A DNA stretch of 64,000 bases from Shewanella zhangzhouensis (GCF_019457615.1 NZ_CP080414.1:928501-992500); one strand, 5' to 3'; positions 25,927 to 35,907 are shown, counted from the first letter of the stretch. Notes: generated from the sequence alone by a model not told the origin. Numbers and translations: made by a program.

Positions 25927-28143
25927 TTAGATATCGAATCTGTCCAGATTCATCACCTTGGTCCAGGCGGCAATAAAGTCCTCGATGAAGCGGTCTTTAC
26001 CGTCGTTGGCACCATAGACCTCGGCTACGGCACGCAGCTCGGCGTGGGAGCCAAAAATCAGATCCACTGGGGTGGCTGTCCATTTGAGCTTGCCGCTTTG
26101 ACGGTCAAAGCCCTGGTAGAGACCTGCCTCCTTGGGGGATTTTTCCCAGCGGGTAGACATATCCAGCAGATTCACAAAGAAATCATTGCTGAGGGTCCCT
26201 GGTTTGTCGGTAAAGACACCATGCTTTGCCTTGTTGCTGTTGGCATCAAGTACCCGTAAGCCGCCTACCAGTGCGGTCATCTCGGGTACCGACAGGGTCA
26301 GCTGAGTGGCTTTTTCAACCAGGGCTTTGGCTGGTGGCAGATAGCTTTCTTCGCTGAAGAAGTTACGGAACGCATCGGCCTTGGGCTCAAGTACCGCAAA
26401 AGAGCTGACATCCGTCTGGGCAGCGGTGGCATCCATACGGCCCGGCGTGAAGGGCACTGTCACCGAGTAACCGGCAGACTTGGCGGCTTGTTCGATGGCG
26501 GTACCACCGGCGAGCACAATCACATCAGCCAGAGAGACTTTCTTGCCACCCTTGAGTGACTTGTTGAAATCCATCTGGATTTTCTCAAGCTTTGGCAACA
26601 CCTTGGCCAGCTCTTTGGGATTGTTGACCTCCCAGTTGCGCTGAGGCTCAAGGCGCAGACGGGCACCGTTGGCGCCGCCACGCATATCCGTGCCACGGAA
26701 ACTGGCCGCAGAGGCCCAGGCTGTGCGCACCAGCTCAGGGACAGCAATGCCGGAAGCCAGAATGGCCGATTTCAGGGCAGCAATATCATTGGTGTCGATA
26801 AGGGTGTGATCAAGTGCCGGGATCGGGTCTTGCCAAATCAGGGCTTCGGCAGGTACATCGCCGCCCAGATAACGGGTTTTTGGCCCCATGTCTCTGTGGG
26901 TCAGCTTAAACCAGGCCTTGGCAAAGGCCAGTTCGAACGCTTTGGGATCTTCACGGAAGCGGCTGGTGATTTCACGGTAGCTGGGATCTTCCTTGAGGGC
27001 GATATCCGTTGTGAACATGATGGGCGCGTGGCGCTTTCCGGGCACGTGGGCGTCAGGCACCAGATTGTCACCGGCACCGTTGGCGGGGATCCACTGGATG
27101 TGGCCGGCCGGACTCTTGGACTGGACCCACTCGAAGCCGTAGAGGTTATCCAGATATTGCATGGTCCACTGGGTTGGGCTGACAGACCAGGCGCCTTCCA
27201 GGCCGCTGGTAACTGTGTCTTCGGAGTGACCCTTGCCACACTTGTTCTTCCAGCCAAGGCCCTGAGCTTCAACTCCCTCTGAGGCAGGGTCTGCACCCAC
27301 GCATTTGGCGGGATCGTGTGCACCGTGGGCCTTACCGAAGGTGTGACCACCGGCAATCAGGGCAACGGTTTCTTCATCGTTCATGGCCATGCGGCCGAAG
27401 GTTTCACGGATGTCTTTGGCGGCGGCCAGCGGGTCAGGTACGCCATTGGGGCCTTCCGGATTCACGTAAATCAGGCCCATCTGGGTGGCGCCAAGTGGTT
27501 TGGCAAGTTCGCCTTTTTCGTTGTGGCGTTTGTTGTCGAGCCATTTTTTCTCATGGCCCCAATCCACGCGCTCGGCTTCCCAGTCGTCAGTGCGACCGCC
27601 GGCAAAGCCGAAGGTTTTAAAGCCCATGGACTCAAGCGATACGTTGCCGGCCAGTACCATCAGATCGGCCCAGGATATTTTGCTGCCATACTTTTGCTTG
27701 ATGGGCCACAGCAGTCGGCGTGCCTTGTCGAGGTTGACGTTGTCGGGCCAGCTGTTCAGGGGTTCAAAACGTTGTTGTCCACCGCTGGCGCCGCCACGGC
27801 CATCAAAAATGCGGTATACACCGGCGCTGTGCCATGCCATGCGGATAAAGAAAGGGCCATAGTGACCGTAGTCGGCTGGCCACCAGTCCTGAGAGGTGGT
27901 GAGGACGGTTTTGATATCGGCCTTTACCGTCGCCAGATCCAGACTGCCAAACGCCTTGGCATAGTCGTAATCTGCACCATAGGGGTTGGACTCGCTGCCA
28001 TGCTGACGAAGGGGAGACAGATCCAGTTGTTCTGGCCACCAATAGCTGTTGGTGGTGGTTTCGGCCGCCTGGGTTTGGCCTGCGGCCAATGCCAGCGACA
28101 GTGACAGCGCCAGGGCTGACAAGGTTGGGAGCGTGCGTTTCAT
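25927..28143 (-). CDS. katG: Catalase-peroxidase KatG, exported form
   Basis: Predicted 738-residue haem enzyme that breaks down hydrogen peroxide and acts as a peroxidase. Both peroxidase-like halves are present. The active N-terminal half has the distal triad in RMAWHSAGVYR, the proximal histidine in GGHTFGKAHG and the tyrosine of the Met-Tyr-Trp adduct in GLIYVNPEGP. The C-terminal half is the usual haem-free copy. Unlike typical KatG it begins with a clear signal peptide (MKRTLPTLSALALSLSLALA, cleaved near QTQAA), so it should act in the periplasm, like KatP of enterohaemorrhagic E. coli. CAGGA lies seven bases before the ATG at 28143, which supports this start over one 43 codons upstream. 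It is a single gene with its own terminator. Confidence 0.96.
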   Translation of the reverse strand: MKRTLPTLSALALSLSLALAAGQTQAAETTTNSYWWPEQLDLSPLRQHGSESNPYGADYDYAKAFGSLDLATVKADIKTVLTTSQDWWPADYGHYGPFFIRMAWHSAGVYRIFDGRGGASGGQQRFEPLNSWPDNVNLDKARRLLWPIKQKYGSKISWADLMVLAGNVSLESMGFKTFGFAGGRTDDWEAERVDWGHEKKWLDNKRHNEKGELAKPLGATQMGLIYVNPEGPNGVPDPLAAAKDIRETFGRMAMNDEETVALIAGGHTFGKAHGAHDPAKCVGADPASEGVEAQGLGWKNKCGKGHSEDTVTSGLEGAWSVSPTQWTMQYLDNLYGFEWVQSKSPAGHIQWIPANGAGDNLVPDAHVPGKRHAPIMFTTDIALKEDPSYREITSRFREDPKAFELAFAKAWFKLTHRDMGPKTRYLGGDVPAEALIWQDPIPALDHTLIDTNDIAALKSAILASGIAVPELVRTAWASAASFRGTDMRGGANGARLRLEPQRNWEVNNPKELAKVLPKLEKIQMDFNKSLKGGKKVSLADVIVLAGGTAIEQAAKSAGYSVTVPFTPGRMDATAAQTDVSSFAVLEPKADAFRNFFSEESYLPPAKALVEKATQLTLSVPEMTALVGGLRVLDANSNKAKHGVFTDKPGTLSNDFFVNLLDMSTRWEKSPKEAGLYQGFDRQSGKLKWTATPVDLIFGSHAELRAVAEVYGANDGKDRFIEDFIAAWTKVMNLDRFDI

Positions 28144-28580
28144 CTGCGTATCCTGTCCTTGGGGCACAGTGTCAATATTGACTGTGCCGGTTGTTATATG
28201 ACACGGCAGGGGCCATGTCCGGTGATGGACCGGGGTGAATAACCGGAGTGAATAACCAGAGGTGCGTTTCACCCGGATCCTTGGAACGCTTTAGAAGGTA
28301 GTGGTAAAGTTTTGATCGTACTAAATGATTAATAGCGATTGTTTTAATCTGTAATTTAGATTTTGTTGTCTGACTCGCGCCAAATTGGGGCAATTGGGGT
28401 CTTGGTTTACCCTGCTCTGACAGCTGGCCTTAATGGTGTACTTTGTCGCTTTTTGAACGCGATTCCGGCGGTGCTGATGGCATGTATCAACCCCAGCGGT
28501 AAGCGACTGGGCTTAACTCTGGTGGTTCGGTTTGATTTTGCTTAATAGATTGTTTTTATTAGATAAGAATTGAGTGGTTT
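28144..28580. other. Divergent intergenic region of katG and the DMT transporter gene
   Basis: No gene is supported here. A 17-base palindrome AATCT-N7-AGATT lies at 28346-28362 in an AT-rich stretch that could hold the katG promoter. It does not fit the OxyR pattern ATAG-N7-CTAT, so I do not assign a regulator. The transporter-proximal end is AT-rich and may hold its promoter. Confidence 0.35.
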
Positions 28581-29501
28581 ATGGCGGGAAGACAGGATGA
28601 AAACAAGATGATCAATACCCCAAAAAACCAGTCTCAGCGCTGGAACAGCCGACTGTGGTTTTTGACCGCGCTGACCATGCTGGCCTTTGCCGCCAACTCC
28701 TTGCTCTGCCGCGAGGCGCTGGCCTCGGGCAGCATAGATGCCGCCAGTTTTACTCTGGTGCGTATGGTCAGTGGTGCTGTGGTGCTGGCGATGTTGGCCC
28801 TGGCACAGGGGAAGGGGCAGGCGCTCGCCGGCAATTGGCGTTCTGCCACTGCCTTGTTGGGATACGCCGCTGCCTTCTCCTTTGCTTATCACAGCCTGAG
28901 TACAGCCACTGGCGCCTTGGTGCTCTTTGGTGCGGTGCAGGGCTCCATGATTGGTTATGGCTTCTGGGCCGGGGAAAGATTGGGGCCGCTGCAAGTGTTT
29001 GGTGTTGTGCTTGCCATGGTGGGATTGGGATGGTTTTTGCTCCCGGGCGTGGCCTCTCCGGACCCATTTGGTGCGGCCCTGATGTTGCTTGCCGGCTGCT
29101 GTTGGGGGGCATATTCCCTGTTGGGGAGAGGTGTGGCATCACCTTTGGCAGCGACAGCGGGCAACTTTGTCCGCGCCGTGCCTCTGGCATTGGTGCTCTA
29201 TGGGCTTTTGGCGTTAAGCGGGCTGGCCGAAGTGACTGGGCAGGGAATCAATCTCTCCGGCATGGGCGTGGTCTATGGTATCGCCTCGGGGGCGTTGGCA
29301 TCGGGGCTTGGCTATGCACTCTGGTACTCGGTGCTGCCACGACTGGAAGCCACCACGGCAGCCACAGTGCAGCTCAGTGTGCCCATTATCGCATCCTTTG
29401 GTGGCTGGCTGCTTCTTGGCGAGGCCATGAGTCTGCGGCTGATTGTCAGTGCCTTTGCCGTGCTCGGGGGCATTGCTCTGGTGGTCCAGCTAAGACGCTA
29501 A
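28581..29501 (+). CDS. EamA/RhaT-type drug/metabolite transporter
   Basis: Predicted 306-residue inner-membrane protein of the DMT superfamily with about ten hydrophobic helices in two EamA repeats (about 30-150 and 165-300). Family-like text includes FAANSLLCREAL near the first helix and PIIASFGGWLLLGEAMSL near the ninth. Substrates of EamA proteins vary (amino acids, metabolites, drugs) and cannot be inferred here. The ATG at 28608 is an alternative start that would remove nine polar residues. The gene stands alone between katG and the histidine kinase. Confidence 0.88.
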   Translation: MAGRQDENKMINTPKNQSQRWNSRLWFLTALTMLAFAANSLLCREALASGSIDAASFTLVRMVSGAVVLAMLALAQGKGQALAGNWRSATALLGYAAAFSFAYHSLSTATGALVLFGAVQGSMIGYGFWAGERLGPLQVFGVVLAMVGLGWFLLPGVASPDPFGAALMLLAGCCWGAYSLLGRGVASPLAATAGNFVRAVPLALVLYGLLALSGLAEVTGQGINLSGMGVVYGIASGALASGLGYALWYSVLPRLEATTAATVQLSVPIIASFGGWLLLGEAMSLRLIVSAFAVLGGIALVVQLRR

Positions 29502-29614
29502 CCCATAGAGGATAAAGGGAAAAAAGAGTATGCGCCTGCAGGCATAGCGGTCTATTATTTAAGCCACATCTTTTTTCAGCGCGTTATACACGACCTCATT
29601 GAACAGAGGGACTC

Positions 29615-32600
29615 ATGCCAGGGACTCATTTGCTGAAGCCATCCTTATCACGTCAGTCGTTATTCTCCCTTTGGGTACCCGCGTTAATTTTAATTCTGGG
29701 TTATGTGGTTGGTGGCCAATTGGCCGACGGGCAACGCCTCGAAAATGATCAGCGTATCAAAGAGATCATGGCGGAAAGGTTAGAGCAGATAAGTACCGGG
29801 GTGACAGAAAAAGTATCCCTTTATCAATACGGGCTAAGGGGTGTACGTGGGGCGATGCTCACCTATGGTGTTGATAATTTTGACTATGCCCGCATGCAGT
29901 TATACACCCAAAGCCGAGATTACAGCCATGAGTTCCCCGGTGCCCGGGGCTTTGGTTTTATTCAATATGTGCCGGTTCCCGCGTTGGGCGGGTTCCTCGA
30001 AAACAGTGCCAAAGAACGGCCAGATGGAAACTTTGTTCTGCGTCAGCTAAATCCCCACCAGGAAGATCTCTTTATTATCCGCTTTATTGAGCCCGAAGCC
30101 CGCAATAAACAGGCCGTTGGTTTGGACATAGGCTCAGAGACCAACCGGCGTCAGGCAGCACTGAGATCGGCACGGGAAAACAGCGTTACCCTGACAGGCC
30201 CCATAACCCTGGTACAGGCAAGTCAGAAAAGTTTGCAGGGGTTTTTGATTCTGATGCCGGTATATCGAACTCCTGGCCCTGAAGCCAGCTCCGGGACTGG
30301 CTTGGCCAATCTGGTTGGCTGGAGTTATGCCCCCATCCTGATTGACGAGGTGCTCAGCACCATCTCAGGCCTTGAAGAACACCTGGCATTGGCTATTTAT
30401 GATGTGACCGATGAAACGTCACAGCTGTTTTTCCAGCGCGGTGCCCATGATGTGGCACAAACCCAACATCAGGTAGACGCCAATATCAGTTTGTTTGGCC
30501 GGGACTGGCGCTTGAGCCTGTCACCGGATCCCGCCTTCATCCAGCGTATGGCTTTGCCGGAACCCCGGTCAACTTTGCTCGACGCCTGGCTTACCAGCCT
30601 CCTGATAGCCGTGCTGGTATACAGTGGCCAACTGATATGGATGCGCCGTGCGGTGGTATTGCAACATCGGCGCGAGCTGGCCAGTGCCGAAGAAAAAGCC
30701 CTGCTCAGTGCCAAGGCCAAGCTTGAGCAACTGGTACATGAGCGGACCTCACAGCTTGAAAAAATGGGCGTTCTGCAGCGGACCATTTTGAATGCGGCGG
30801 CTTACGCCATTATTGCGACAGATCCCGAGGGCACTATCACAGTGTTTAACCCCTCGGCCGAACGCCTGCTTGGCTACAGTGCCAGGGAGATGATTGGACT
30901 GCAAACCCCGGCCATTTTCCACCTTGAAGAGGAAGTGGTGCGCCGGGCGGCGCAGCTCACAGAAGAACTGGGCACCCCTGTGGAGCCCGGCTTCGATGCC
31001 TTTGTCGCCAAGGCAAGACAGGGCAAAGTAGATTCTCACAACTGGACCTATGTGAGTAAAAATGGCGACCGTTTCACGGTAAAACTCAGCGTAACGACTC
31101 TCTACGGTGAAGATAAGTGCATCATGGGGTATCTGGGGATTGCCTATGACCTCACAGAGCAGTTAAAGCGTGAGCGAGAGCTTGCCGATGCCCGGGAGCA
31201 GGCGCTGCAGGCAAGCCGTGCCAAGTCAGACTTTTTGGCCAACATGAGTCATGAGATCCGTACCCCCATGAACGCGGTACTCGGGCTTTTGCAAATGACA
31301 TTGCAGACCGAATTGCCACCGCGGCCGAGGGACTATTTGCAAAAGACCCAGCAGGCAGCCAAATCTCTGCTGGCGCTCTTAAATGACATTCTGGACTTTT
31401 CCAAAATTGAAGCAGGCCGGATAGAACTTGAACGGCAAGGCTTTTCGCTGCAGCAACTGCTTGGGGAAATGGGCAGCATTCTGTCATCCCAGGTGCAGCA
31501 AAAAGACATTGAGCTGGTATATCAGGTCGCATCCATCGTGCCGGATCAGCTGATTGGCGATAGCCTGAGGTTGAGGCAAATTCTGCTGAATGTGTTAACC
31601 AATGCCATCAAGTTTACCGAGGCGGGCAACATAGTTACCCGTATTGATGCCGACCTGGGAGAAGACGGAGTCTGTCACCTGCATATTGAAATCCAGGACT
31701 CAGGTATCGGTATGACCGAAGTGCAGCAGGCCATTATATTCAAAGGATTTTCACAGGCCGACTCTTCTATTTCACGCCGCTATGGTGGCACGGGTCTTGG
31801 CTTGGCCATAACCCGTGAGCTGGTACATTTGATGAAGGGGGAAATCCGCGTCACCAGCAGCCCAGGTGTAGGCAGTACCTTCATCATCGATGTGCAGCTG
31901 GGGTTTGATGCCACTAAATGCAGCCCGGGAGCCCGCTTCAGTGGTATGAAGGTGTTGCTGGTGGAAGATAACCATACGTCCCGCCTGGTGTTCAGTGAGC
32001 TGCTGCGTGATCTGGGGTGTGAGGTCACGGCACTGGATAATGGTTTAACCGCCATGAACACGATAGAGCGCATGGCACCTGACTCGTTCGATGTGCTCTT
32101 GGCAGATTGGCAGTTACCCGGACTGGACGGGTTGGAACTGGCTTCATGGGTACGTCATCTGGCGTCTCTTTCCAGGCAGCCCGGTATTATTATCGTCACC
32201 GCCTATAGTCAGGCCATGCTCGAAGCGCAGCTCAAGCATCGGGAAGAGCAGTTTGATGCCACCCTGATCAAACCCGTGACCCGTGAGATGTTGAGTCGTT
32301 GCCTGCAAAGTGTGGTGGATAGCCACAGTGACGATAGCTTGAATATGTTGTCTCATCTGCCGTTGGCACCGAGTCTGGTTGGCAGGCGGCTCCTGCTGGT
32401 TGAAGATAATGCCACCAATCGCCTGGTTGCCACCAGTTTGTTGGGGCAGCTTGGCGCCGAGGTTACCGAGGCCGTGGATGGATTTCAGGCATTGGAGATT
32501 CTCAGCCGTCAGCAGTTTGATTTGGTGCTGATGGATATTCAGATGCCGGGGATGGATGGTTACCAAACCACCCGTAAAATTCGCAACGAGCTCATGCTCG

Positions 32601-33469
32601 CCGATTTGCCCATCATTGCCATGACCGCCAACGCCATGCCGGAAGATAAGCTGGCTTGTCGGGATGCGGGCATGAACGACCACATAGCAAAGCCATTTGA
32701 GATAGACGTGGTGGCGACGAAATTGCTTCAGTACCTCAGTACACCCGACCACCTGATGAGGCCCAGCGAAGCGTTGGCAGATGATGCGGACTCCTTGGCT
32801 GCTGCGTCCCTGCCGTCGGAAGTAGCCGGGATGCCTATTCCCAAGGATGCACTGCCGCAGTCTGTCAGACAATTTTCACAAACTAATGGCCTTGACTTGG
32901 AAGCAGCCTGCAAGCGCTTGGGTGACCGTGAGCTTTATAACAGGGTCATCGATCAGTTTTTACTGGATATAAGCGAGGCGCAGCGCTGTCTGTCAGTACC
33001 TGACATTGCCATGAAAGACGCACGAATTCAGTATCACAGTCTTAAAAGTGGTGCAGCCAGCTGCGGATTTACGGCACTCGCCCAGATCCTCAGAAATGCC
33101 GAGGCTAATTGTCGCGCCGACGCCGATGTGCAGGTGGCGCCCGATGACGCGGTCTTGAGAGCTCTGCCTGAGGCTATCTCGTTGCTTGAGCAGTTACAGC
33201 CGTTGCTGTCGCCACAGGCCCAAAGTGAAGGGGCAGTCTCACAGACTGCACTGCCACAGGCTGAACTGGCAGCACAGCTAATCACGCTGCAACAGCTCCT
33301 GAGCCAGTCGGATATGGCTGCGCTGGATTTGCTGGCAAGCCTGCGGGAACCTTTGGCAGAGCAGGATGCTGAGTTGACCGGGAAGCTGGTAGATGCAGCA
33401 AACAACTTGGATTTTAATCAATCACTTGTTCTATTATCGGCTTTTGAGGGATTAGAGAGGATAGGATGA
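29615..33469 (+). CDS. CHASE-PAS hybrid sensor histidine kinase with two receiver domains and Hpt
   Basis: Predicted 1284-residue inner-membrane sensor. Order: membrane helix (about 17-35), periplasmic CHASE domain (about 75-290, with FPGARGFGFIQYVP), second helix (about 325-342), short coiled coil, PAS (about 385-515), HisKA with H546 in NMSHEIRTPMNAVLG, HATPase with NAIKFT, DSGIGM and GGTGLGL. Two receiver domains follow (acceptors D831 and D974) and a C-terminal Hpt domain with H1141 in YHSLKSGAASCGF. This is a complete His-Asp-His relay in one chain, with the first receiver in addition. The stop overlaps the next gene by four bases, so the diguanylate cyclase is its likely output. The CHASE ligand is unknown. 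Confidence 0.95.
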   Translation: MPGTHLLKPSLSRQSLFSLWVPALILILGYVVGGQLADGQRLENDQRIKEIMAERLEQISTGVTEKVSLYQYGLRGVRGAMLTYGVDNFDYARMQLYTQSRDYSHEFPGARGFGFIQYVPVPALGGFLENSAKERPDGNFVLRQLNPHQEDLFIIRFIEPEARNKQAVGLDIGSETNRRQAALRSARENSVTLTGPITLVQASQKSLQGFLILMPVYRTPGPEASSGTGLANLVGWSYAPILIDEVLSTISGLEEHLALAIYDVTDETSQLFFQRGAHDVAQTQHQVDANISLFGRDWRLSLSPDPAFIQRMALPEPRSTLLDAWLTSLLIAVLVYSGQLIWMRRAVVLQHRRELASAEEKALLSAKAKLEQLVHERTSQLEKMGVLQRTILNAAAYAIIATDPEGTITVFNPSAERLLGYSAREMIGLQTPAIFHLEEEVVRRAAQLTEELGTPVEPGFDAFVAKARQGKVDSHNWTYVSKNGDRFTVKLSVTTLYGEDKCIMGYLGIAYDLTEQLKRERELADAREQALQASRAKSDFLANMSHEIRTPMNAVLGLLQMTLQTELPPRPRDYLQKTQQAAKSLLALLNDILDFSKIEAGRIELERQGFSLQQLLGEMGSILSSQVQQKDIELVYQVASIVPDQLIGDSLRLRQILLNVLTNAIKFTEAGNIVTRIDADLGEDGVCHLHIEIQDSGIGMTEVQQAIIFKGFSQADSSISRRYGGTGLGLAITRELVHLMKGEIRVTSSPGVGSTFIIDVQLGFDATKCSPGARFSGMKVLLVEDNHTSRLVFSELLRDLGCEVTALDNGLTAMNTIERMAPDSFDVLLADWQLPGLDGLELASWVRHLASLSRQPGIIIVTAYSQAMLEAQLKHREEQFDATLIKPVTREMLSRCLQSVVDSHSDDSLNMLSHLPLAPSLVGRRLLLVEDNATNRLVATSLLGQLGAEVTEAVDGFQALEILSRQQFDLVLMDIQMPGMDGYQTTRKIRNELMLADLPIIAMTANAMPEDKLACRDAGMNDHIAKPFEIDVVATKLLQYLSTPDHLMRPSEALADDADSLAAASLPSEVAGMPIPKDALPQSVRQFSQTNGLDLEAACKRLGDRELYNRVIDQFLLDISEAQRCLSVPDIAMKDARIQYHSLKSGAASCGFTALAQILRNAEANCRADADVQVAPDDAVLRALPEAISLLEQLQPLLSPQAQSEGAVSQTALPQAELAAQLITLQQLLSQSDMAALDLLASLREPLAEQDAELTGKLVDAANNLDFNQSLVLLSAFEGLERIG

Positions 33470-34404
33470 TAAATCAGGAGCAGCCATTCAAAGGCAAAGA
33501 TGATGGACCGCCCAAGGTGCTGATAGTTGACGATAAGCCATCCAACATTCAGATAGTCCATCACATCATCAAAGACCAATACCAGGTGCTGATGGCCACC
33601 TCTGGGAAACGTGCCATTGAAATCTGCCTGGAGATGTTGCCTGACTTGGTATTGATGGACGTCATCATGCCCGAACTCAGCGGCCTCGATACCTGTAAAC
33701 TGATGAAGCAGCATCCTGATCTGGTTAATATCCCTGTTATTTTTATTACCGGCCTGCAAGGTCAACATGACGAAAACGCCTGCTGGGATGCAGGTGCTGT
33801 GGATTTTATTTCCAAGCCCTTTAACGCCACCACCCTCAAAAATCGCATCAAGGCCCAGGTGACCCTTAAACGCCAGAGTGATTTATTGCGTCGGCTTGCT
33901 TTTTTGGATGGCCTGACAGGGGTGAAAAACCGCCATTTCTTTGATCAATACCTCGAGACTCAGCTGATGTTGGCCAGGCGCCAATCCCAGGCGATTTGTG
34001 TGCTGATGGTGGATATCGACTATTTCAAGCAGTACAACGACAGCTTTGGTCATCAGATGGGGGACGAGGCGCTGCGCTCGGTGGCACAGGCGCTGGGGGG
34101 AAGCTGCAGGCGCCCTGCAGATTTGGTGGCCCGCTATGGCGGTGAAGAGTTTGTGGTCGTACTGCCCAATACCCCAAAAACCGGGATAGAGCGGGTGATT
34201 GAACGTATTCAGGGGGCCATTGCCGAACTGGCTATCAGCCACCCGACATCGGCAACCGGCATTTTGACTGTGAGTATGGGGGGCATGATTTGGCTTGCCG
34301 ACTACCAAAGCGCAGAGGCCCTGATAGGCGAGGCCGATAAACGCCTGTACCGCGCCAAAAGTCAGGGACGAAACCGAGCCTGCATTGACGTCAATATCCC
34401 CTGA
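33466..34404 (+). CDS. Response regulator with diguanylate cyclase output (REC-GGDEF)
   Basis: Predicted 312-residue cytoplasmic protein. The receiver domain (about 16-132) has D65 in LVLMDVIMP and the conserved lysine in SKPFN. The GGDEF domain (about 143-310) keeps an active signature GGEEF (225-229). An I-site RPAD (216-219) sits exactly five residues upstream, so the enzyme should make cyclic di-GMP and be inhibited by it. The ATG overlaps the stop of the hybrid kinase gene (ATGA). The pair probably turns the CHASE signal into cyclic di-GMP output such as biofilm or motility control. That role is inference from the families. Confidence 0.95.
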   Translation: MINQEQPFKGKDDGPPKVLIVDDKPSNIQIVHHIIKDQYQVLMATSGKRAIEICLEMLPDLVLMDVIMPELSGLDTCKLMKQHPDLVNIPVIFITGLQGQHDENACWDAGAVDFISKPFNATTLKNRIKAQVTLKRQSDLLRRLAFLDGLTGVKNRHFFDQYLETQLMLARRQSQAICVLMVDIDYFKQYNDSFGHQMGDEALRSVAQALGGSCRRPADLVARYGGEEFVVVLPNTPKTGIERVIERIQGAIAELAISHPTSATGILTVSMGGMIWLADYQSAEALIGEADKRLYRAKSQGRNRACIDVNIP

Positions 34405-34412
34405 ACACCAAT

Positions 34413-34446
34413 AAAAACGGCAGAATTGGATTCTGCCGTTTGTTTT
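34413..34446 (+). terminator. Rho-independent terminator after the kinase-cyclase pair
   Basis: AAAACGGCAGAAT / ATTCTGCCGTTT is followed by GTTTT. It can also serve the convergent small gene on the other strand. Confidence 0.85.
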
Positions 34447-34480
34447 ACGTTAAGGGCCCTTATCTGGGCGAAGCAGGCGC

Positions 34481-34744
34481 TTATTGAGTCTGACTCTCAT
34501 CAAACCGGGCCTTGGCAGCCTCAACTTTGGCAAAATCCAGCCCCAGCTCTTCCACGGCTTCTTTAATCAGCCCGGGATTCTGCATCACCAGCATCATCAG
34601 GCCCTGGAGTTTTTCCGGGGCAATACCAAGCTGACCCAGCACACCCATGGCCATCAGCGGGTTTTCGGTCAGGGTCTGGAACAGGCTTTTTACCTGCTCA
34701 TCACTCACATTGTGCTCTTTAAGCAGCGCAATAATGGGGTTCAT
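34481..34744 (-). CDS. DUF2999-type small protein
   Basis: Predicted 87-residue helical cytoplasmic protein. The text MNPIIALLKEHNVSDEQVK to NPGLIKEAVEELGLDFAKV matches my memory of the DUF2999 family found in Shewanella and Vibrio; its function is not known. AAGGAA lies six bases before the ATG at 34744, which is preferred over an ATG eight codons upstream. A single gene, convergent with the diguanylate cyclase gene. Confidence 0.8.
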   Translation of the reverse strand: MNPIIALLKEHNVSDEQVKSLFQTLTENPLMAMGVLGQLGIAPEKLQGLMMLVMQNPGLIKEAVEELGLDFAKVEAAKARFDESQTQ

Positions 34745-34902
34745 CGCGTTTCCTTCAACATCGGTCAAACATCAAGATGGGCTGATTCTAGCAGACTTGG
34801 TTGCAGAAGTTGATGCCTGCACCGTAGGTGAAGAGCAGTGTAAGCGCATGGATGGCATGCCGCCCGGCCTTGATTCTGGCCGGGCATTTCGCTGGGGAAG
34901 GC

Positions 34903-35907
34903 TTATCTGCGGCGAATAAAGGACTCAATGTACGCCGGTGTGCGGGCATTGAGTATCGGGTCGGCAGAAGGGGTAATGCCCTTTGGTAACAGCACAGGAT
35001 TAAAGATGCCGTCACCGCACTGGCTAACCTCAGGGGCACTGTCCCTTATTCCATCAATCACCAGTTTGCCTGCCAATATGCGGGGGCGGGAATCAGGCCA
35101 ACTGACGGTGGGATCGTTGATGATATCGCCTTCTTCGGCCAGCTGAATGTAGAGCTCCCATTCGGCAGCTTGTGCTGCTATGCGTGTCAGCAACTCGGCT
35201 TTGAGGAAATTGTCATCCATCCTGGCAAGCTCATCTTTACTCAGGCCCGCAGTGCCTGCCAGCGGCTCAAAAATCCACTTCCCGGCAATGGGCTCTGCTG
35301 TCTTGTCAGATTGAGACTGACGAAAATAAAAGCTGTTTACACCAAAGTAGCGGCTGCTCGCGAAGCTGGGGCTCGGTGGCAGCTGCGCCACGTAATCGAG
35401 AAAGCGTTTGGCATCGGGCTTATTGTCCTTAAGCCATTGCTTGCCTTGCGGCCCTTCCTTGATTTTGGTTTGGAAGCTGTAAAAGTCATCCAGATTACTG
35501 GCAAAGAAGATGGGCACATTGGTGGTAACAAAGTTAAGGCTTTCTTTTTCACCGTCGATTTTAAGCGACATAAAGCGCCCCGGGGTTTTGTCGGATAAGT
35601 TCGCATTGGTGCCGCCTAAGGAAAACCGTGCTGTGACCTTAATCGGTCCCTGATTGAAAAACGGAATATCCAGTTGCTGCTGCAATTCAGGTGCAGGGAT
35701 AAAACTGCCGGAGGTACAAAAGCCTTTGGCGTGGTTCCTGAGTTTGACCTGTTTGCCCGCCTCTCGGCTGGCATCATCCAGGGTGCCATTCACGGCGTCC
35801 ACCAACTCGGCAATGCTTTTTTCGCTGGCCAGACTGGCGGATGAAATCAGGCTGAGGCTGGTGATAAAGCAGACCTTGGCGAGGGATGCGTGTTTGACCA
35901 TGTTCAT
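34903..35907 (-). CDS. Exported catalase-related peroxidase (SrpA-like)
   Basis: Predicted 334-residue haem protein of the small catalase-related peroxidase group. A signal peptide (about 1-28, ending SASLAS) places it in the periplasm. The distal histidine is H59 in KLRNHAKGFCTSG, and TARFSLGGTNAN fits the catalase fold. The proximal tyrosine lies eight residues from the end (R322-x3-Y326 in RTPAYIESF). The chain lacks the long C-terminal regions of true catalases, and such proteins usually act as organic peroxidases. TGGAG lies six bases before the ATG. Together with the exported KatG, the window encodes two probable periplasmic peroxide-removing enzymes. Confidence 0.88.
   Translation of the reverse strand: MNMVKHASLAKVCFITSLSLISSASLASEKSIAELVDAVNGTLDDASREAGKQVKLRNHAKGFCTSGSFIPAPELQQQLDIPFFNQGPIKVTARFSLGGTNANLSDKTPGRFMSLKIDGEKESLNFVTTNVPIFFASNLDDFYSFQTKIKEGPQGKQWLKDNKPDAKRFLDYVAQLPPSPSFASSRYFGVNSFYFRQSQSDKTAEPIAGKWIFEPLAGTAGLSKDELARMDDNFLKAELLTRIAAQAAEWELYIQLAEEGDIINDPTVSWPDSRPRILAGKLVIDGIRDSAPEVSQCGDGIFNPVLLPKGITPSADPILNARTPAYIESFIRRR

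Noticed and set aside
28346..28362. OxyR site upstream of katG
   Set aside because: The palindrome AATCT-N7-AGATT does not match the OxyR pattern of ATAG/CTAT units, so no regulator was assigned.
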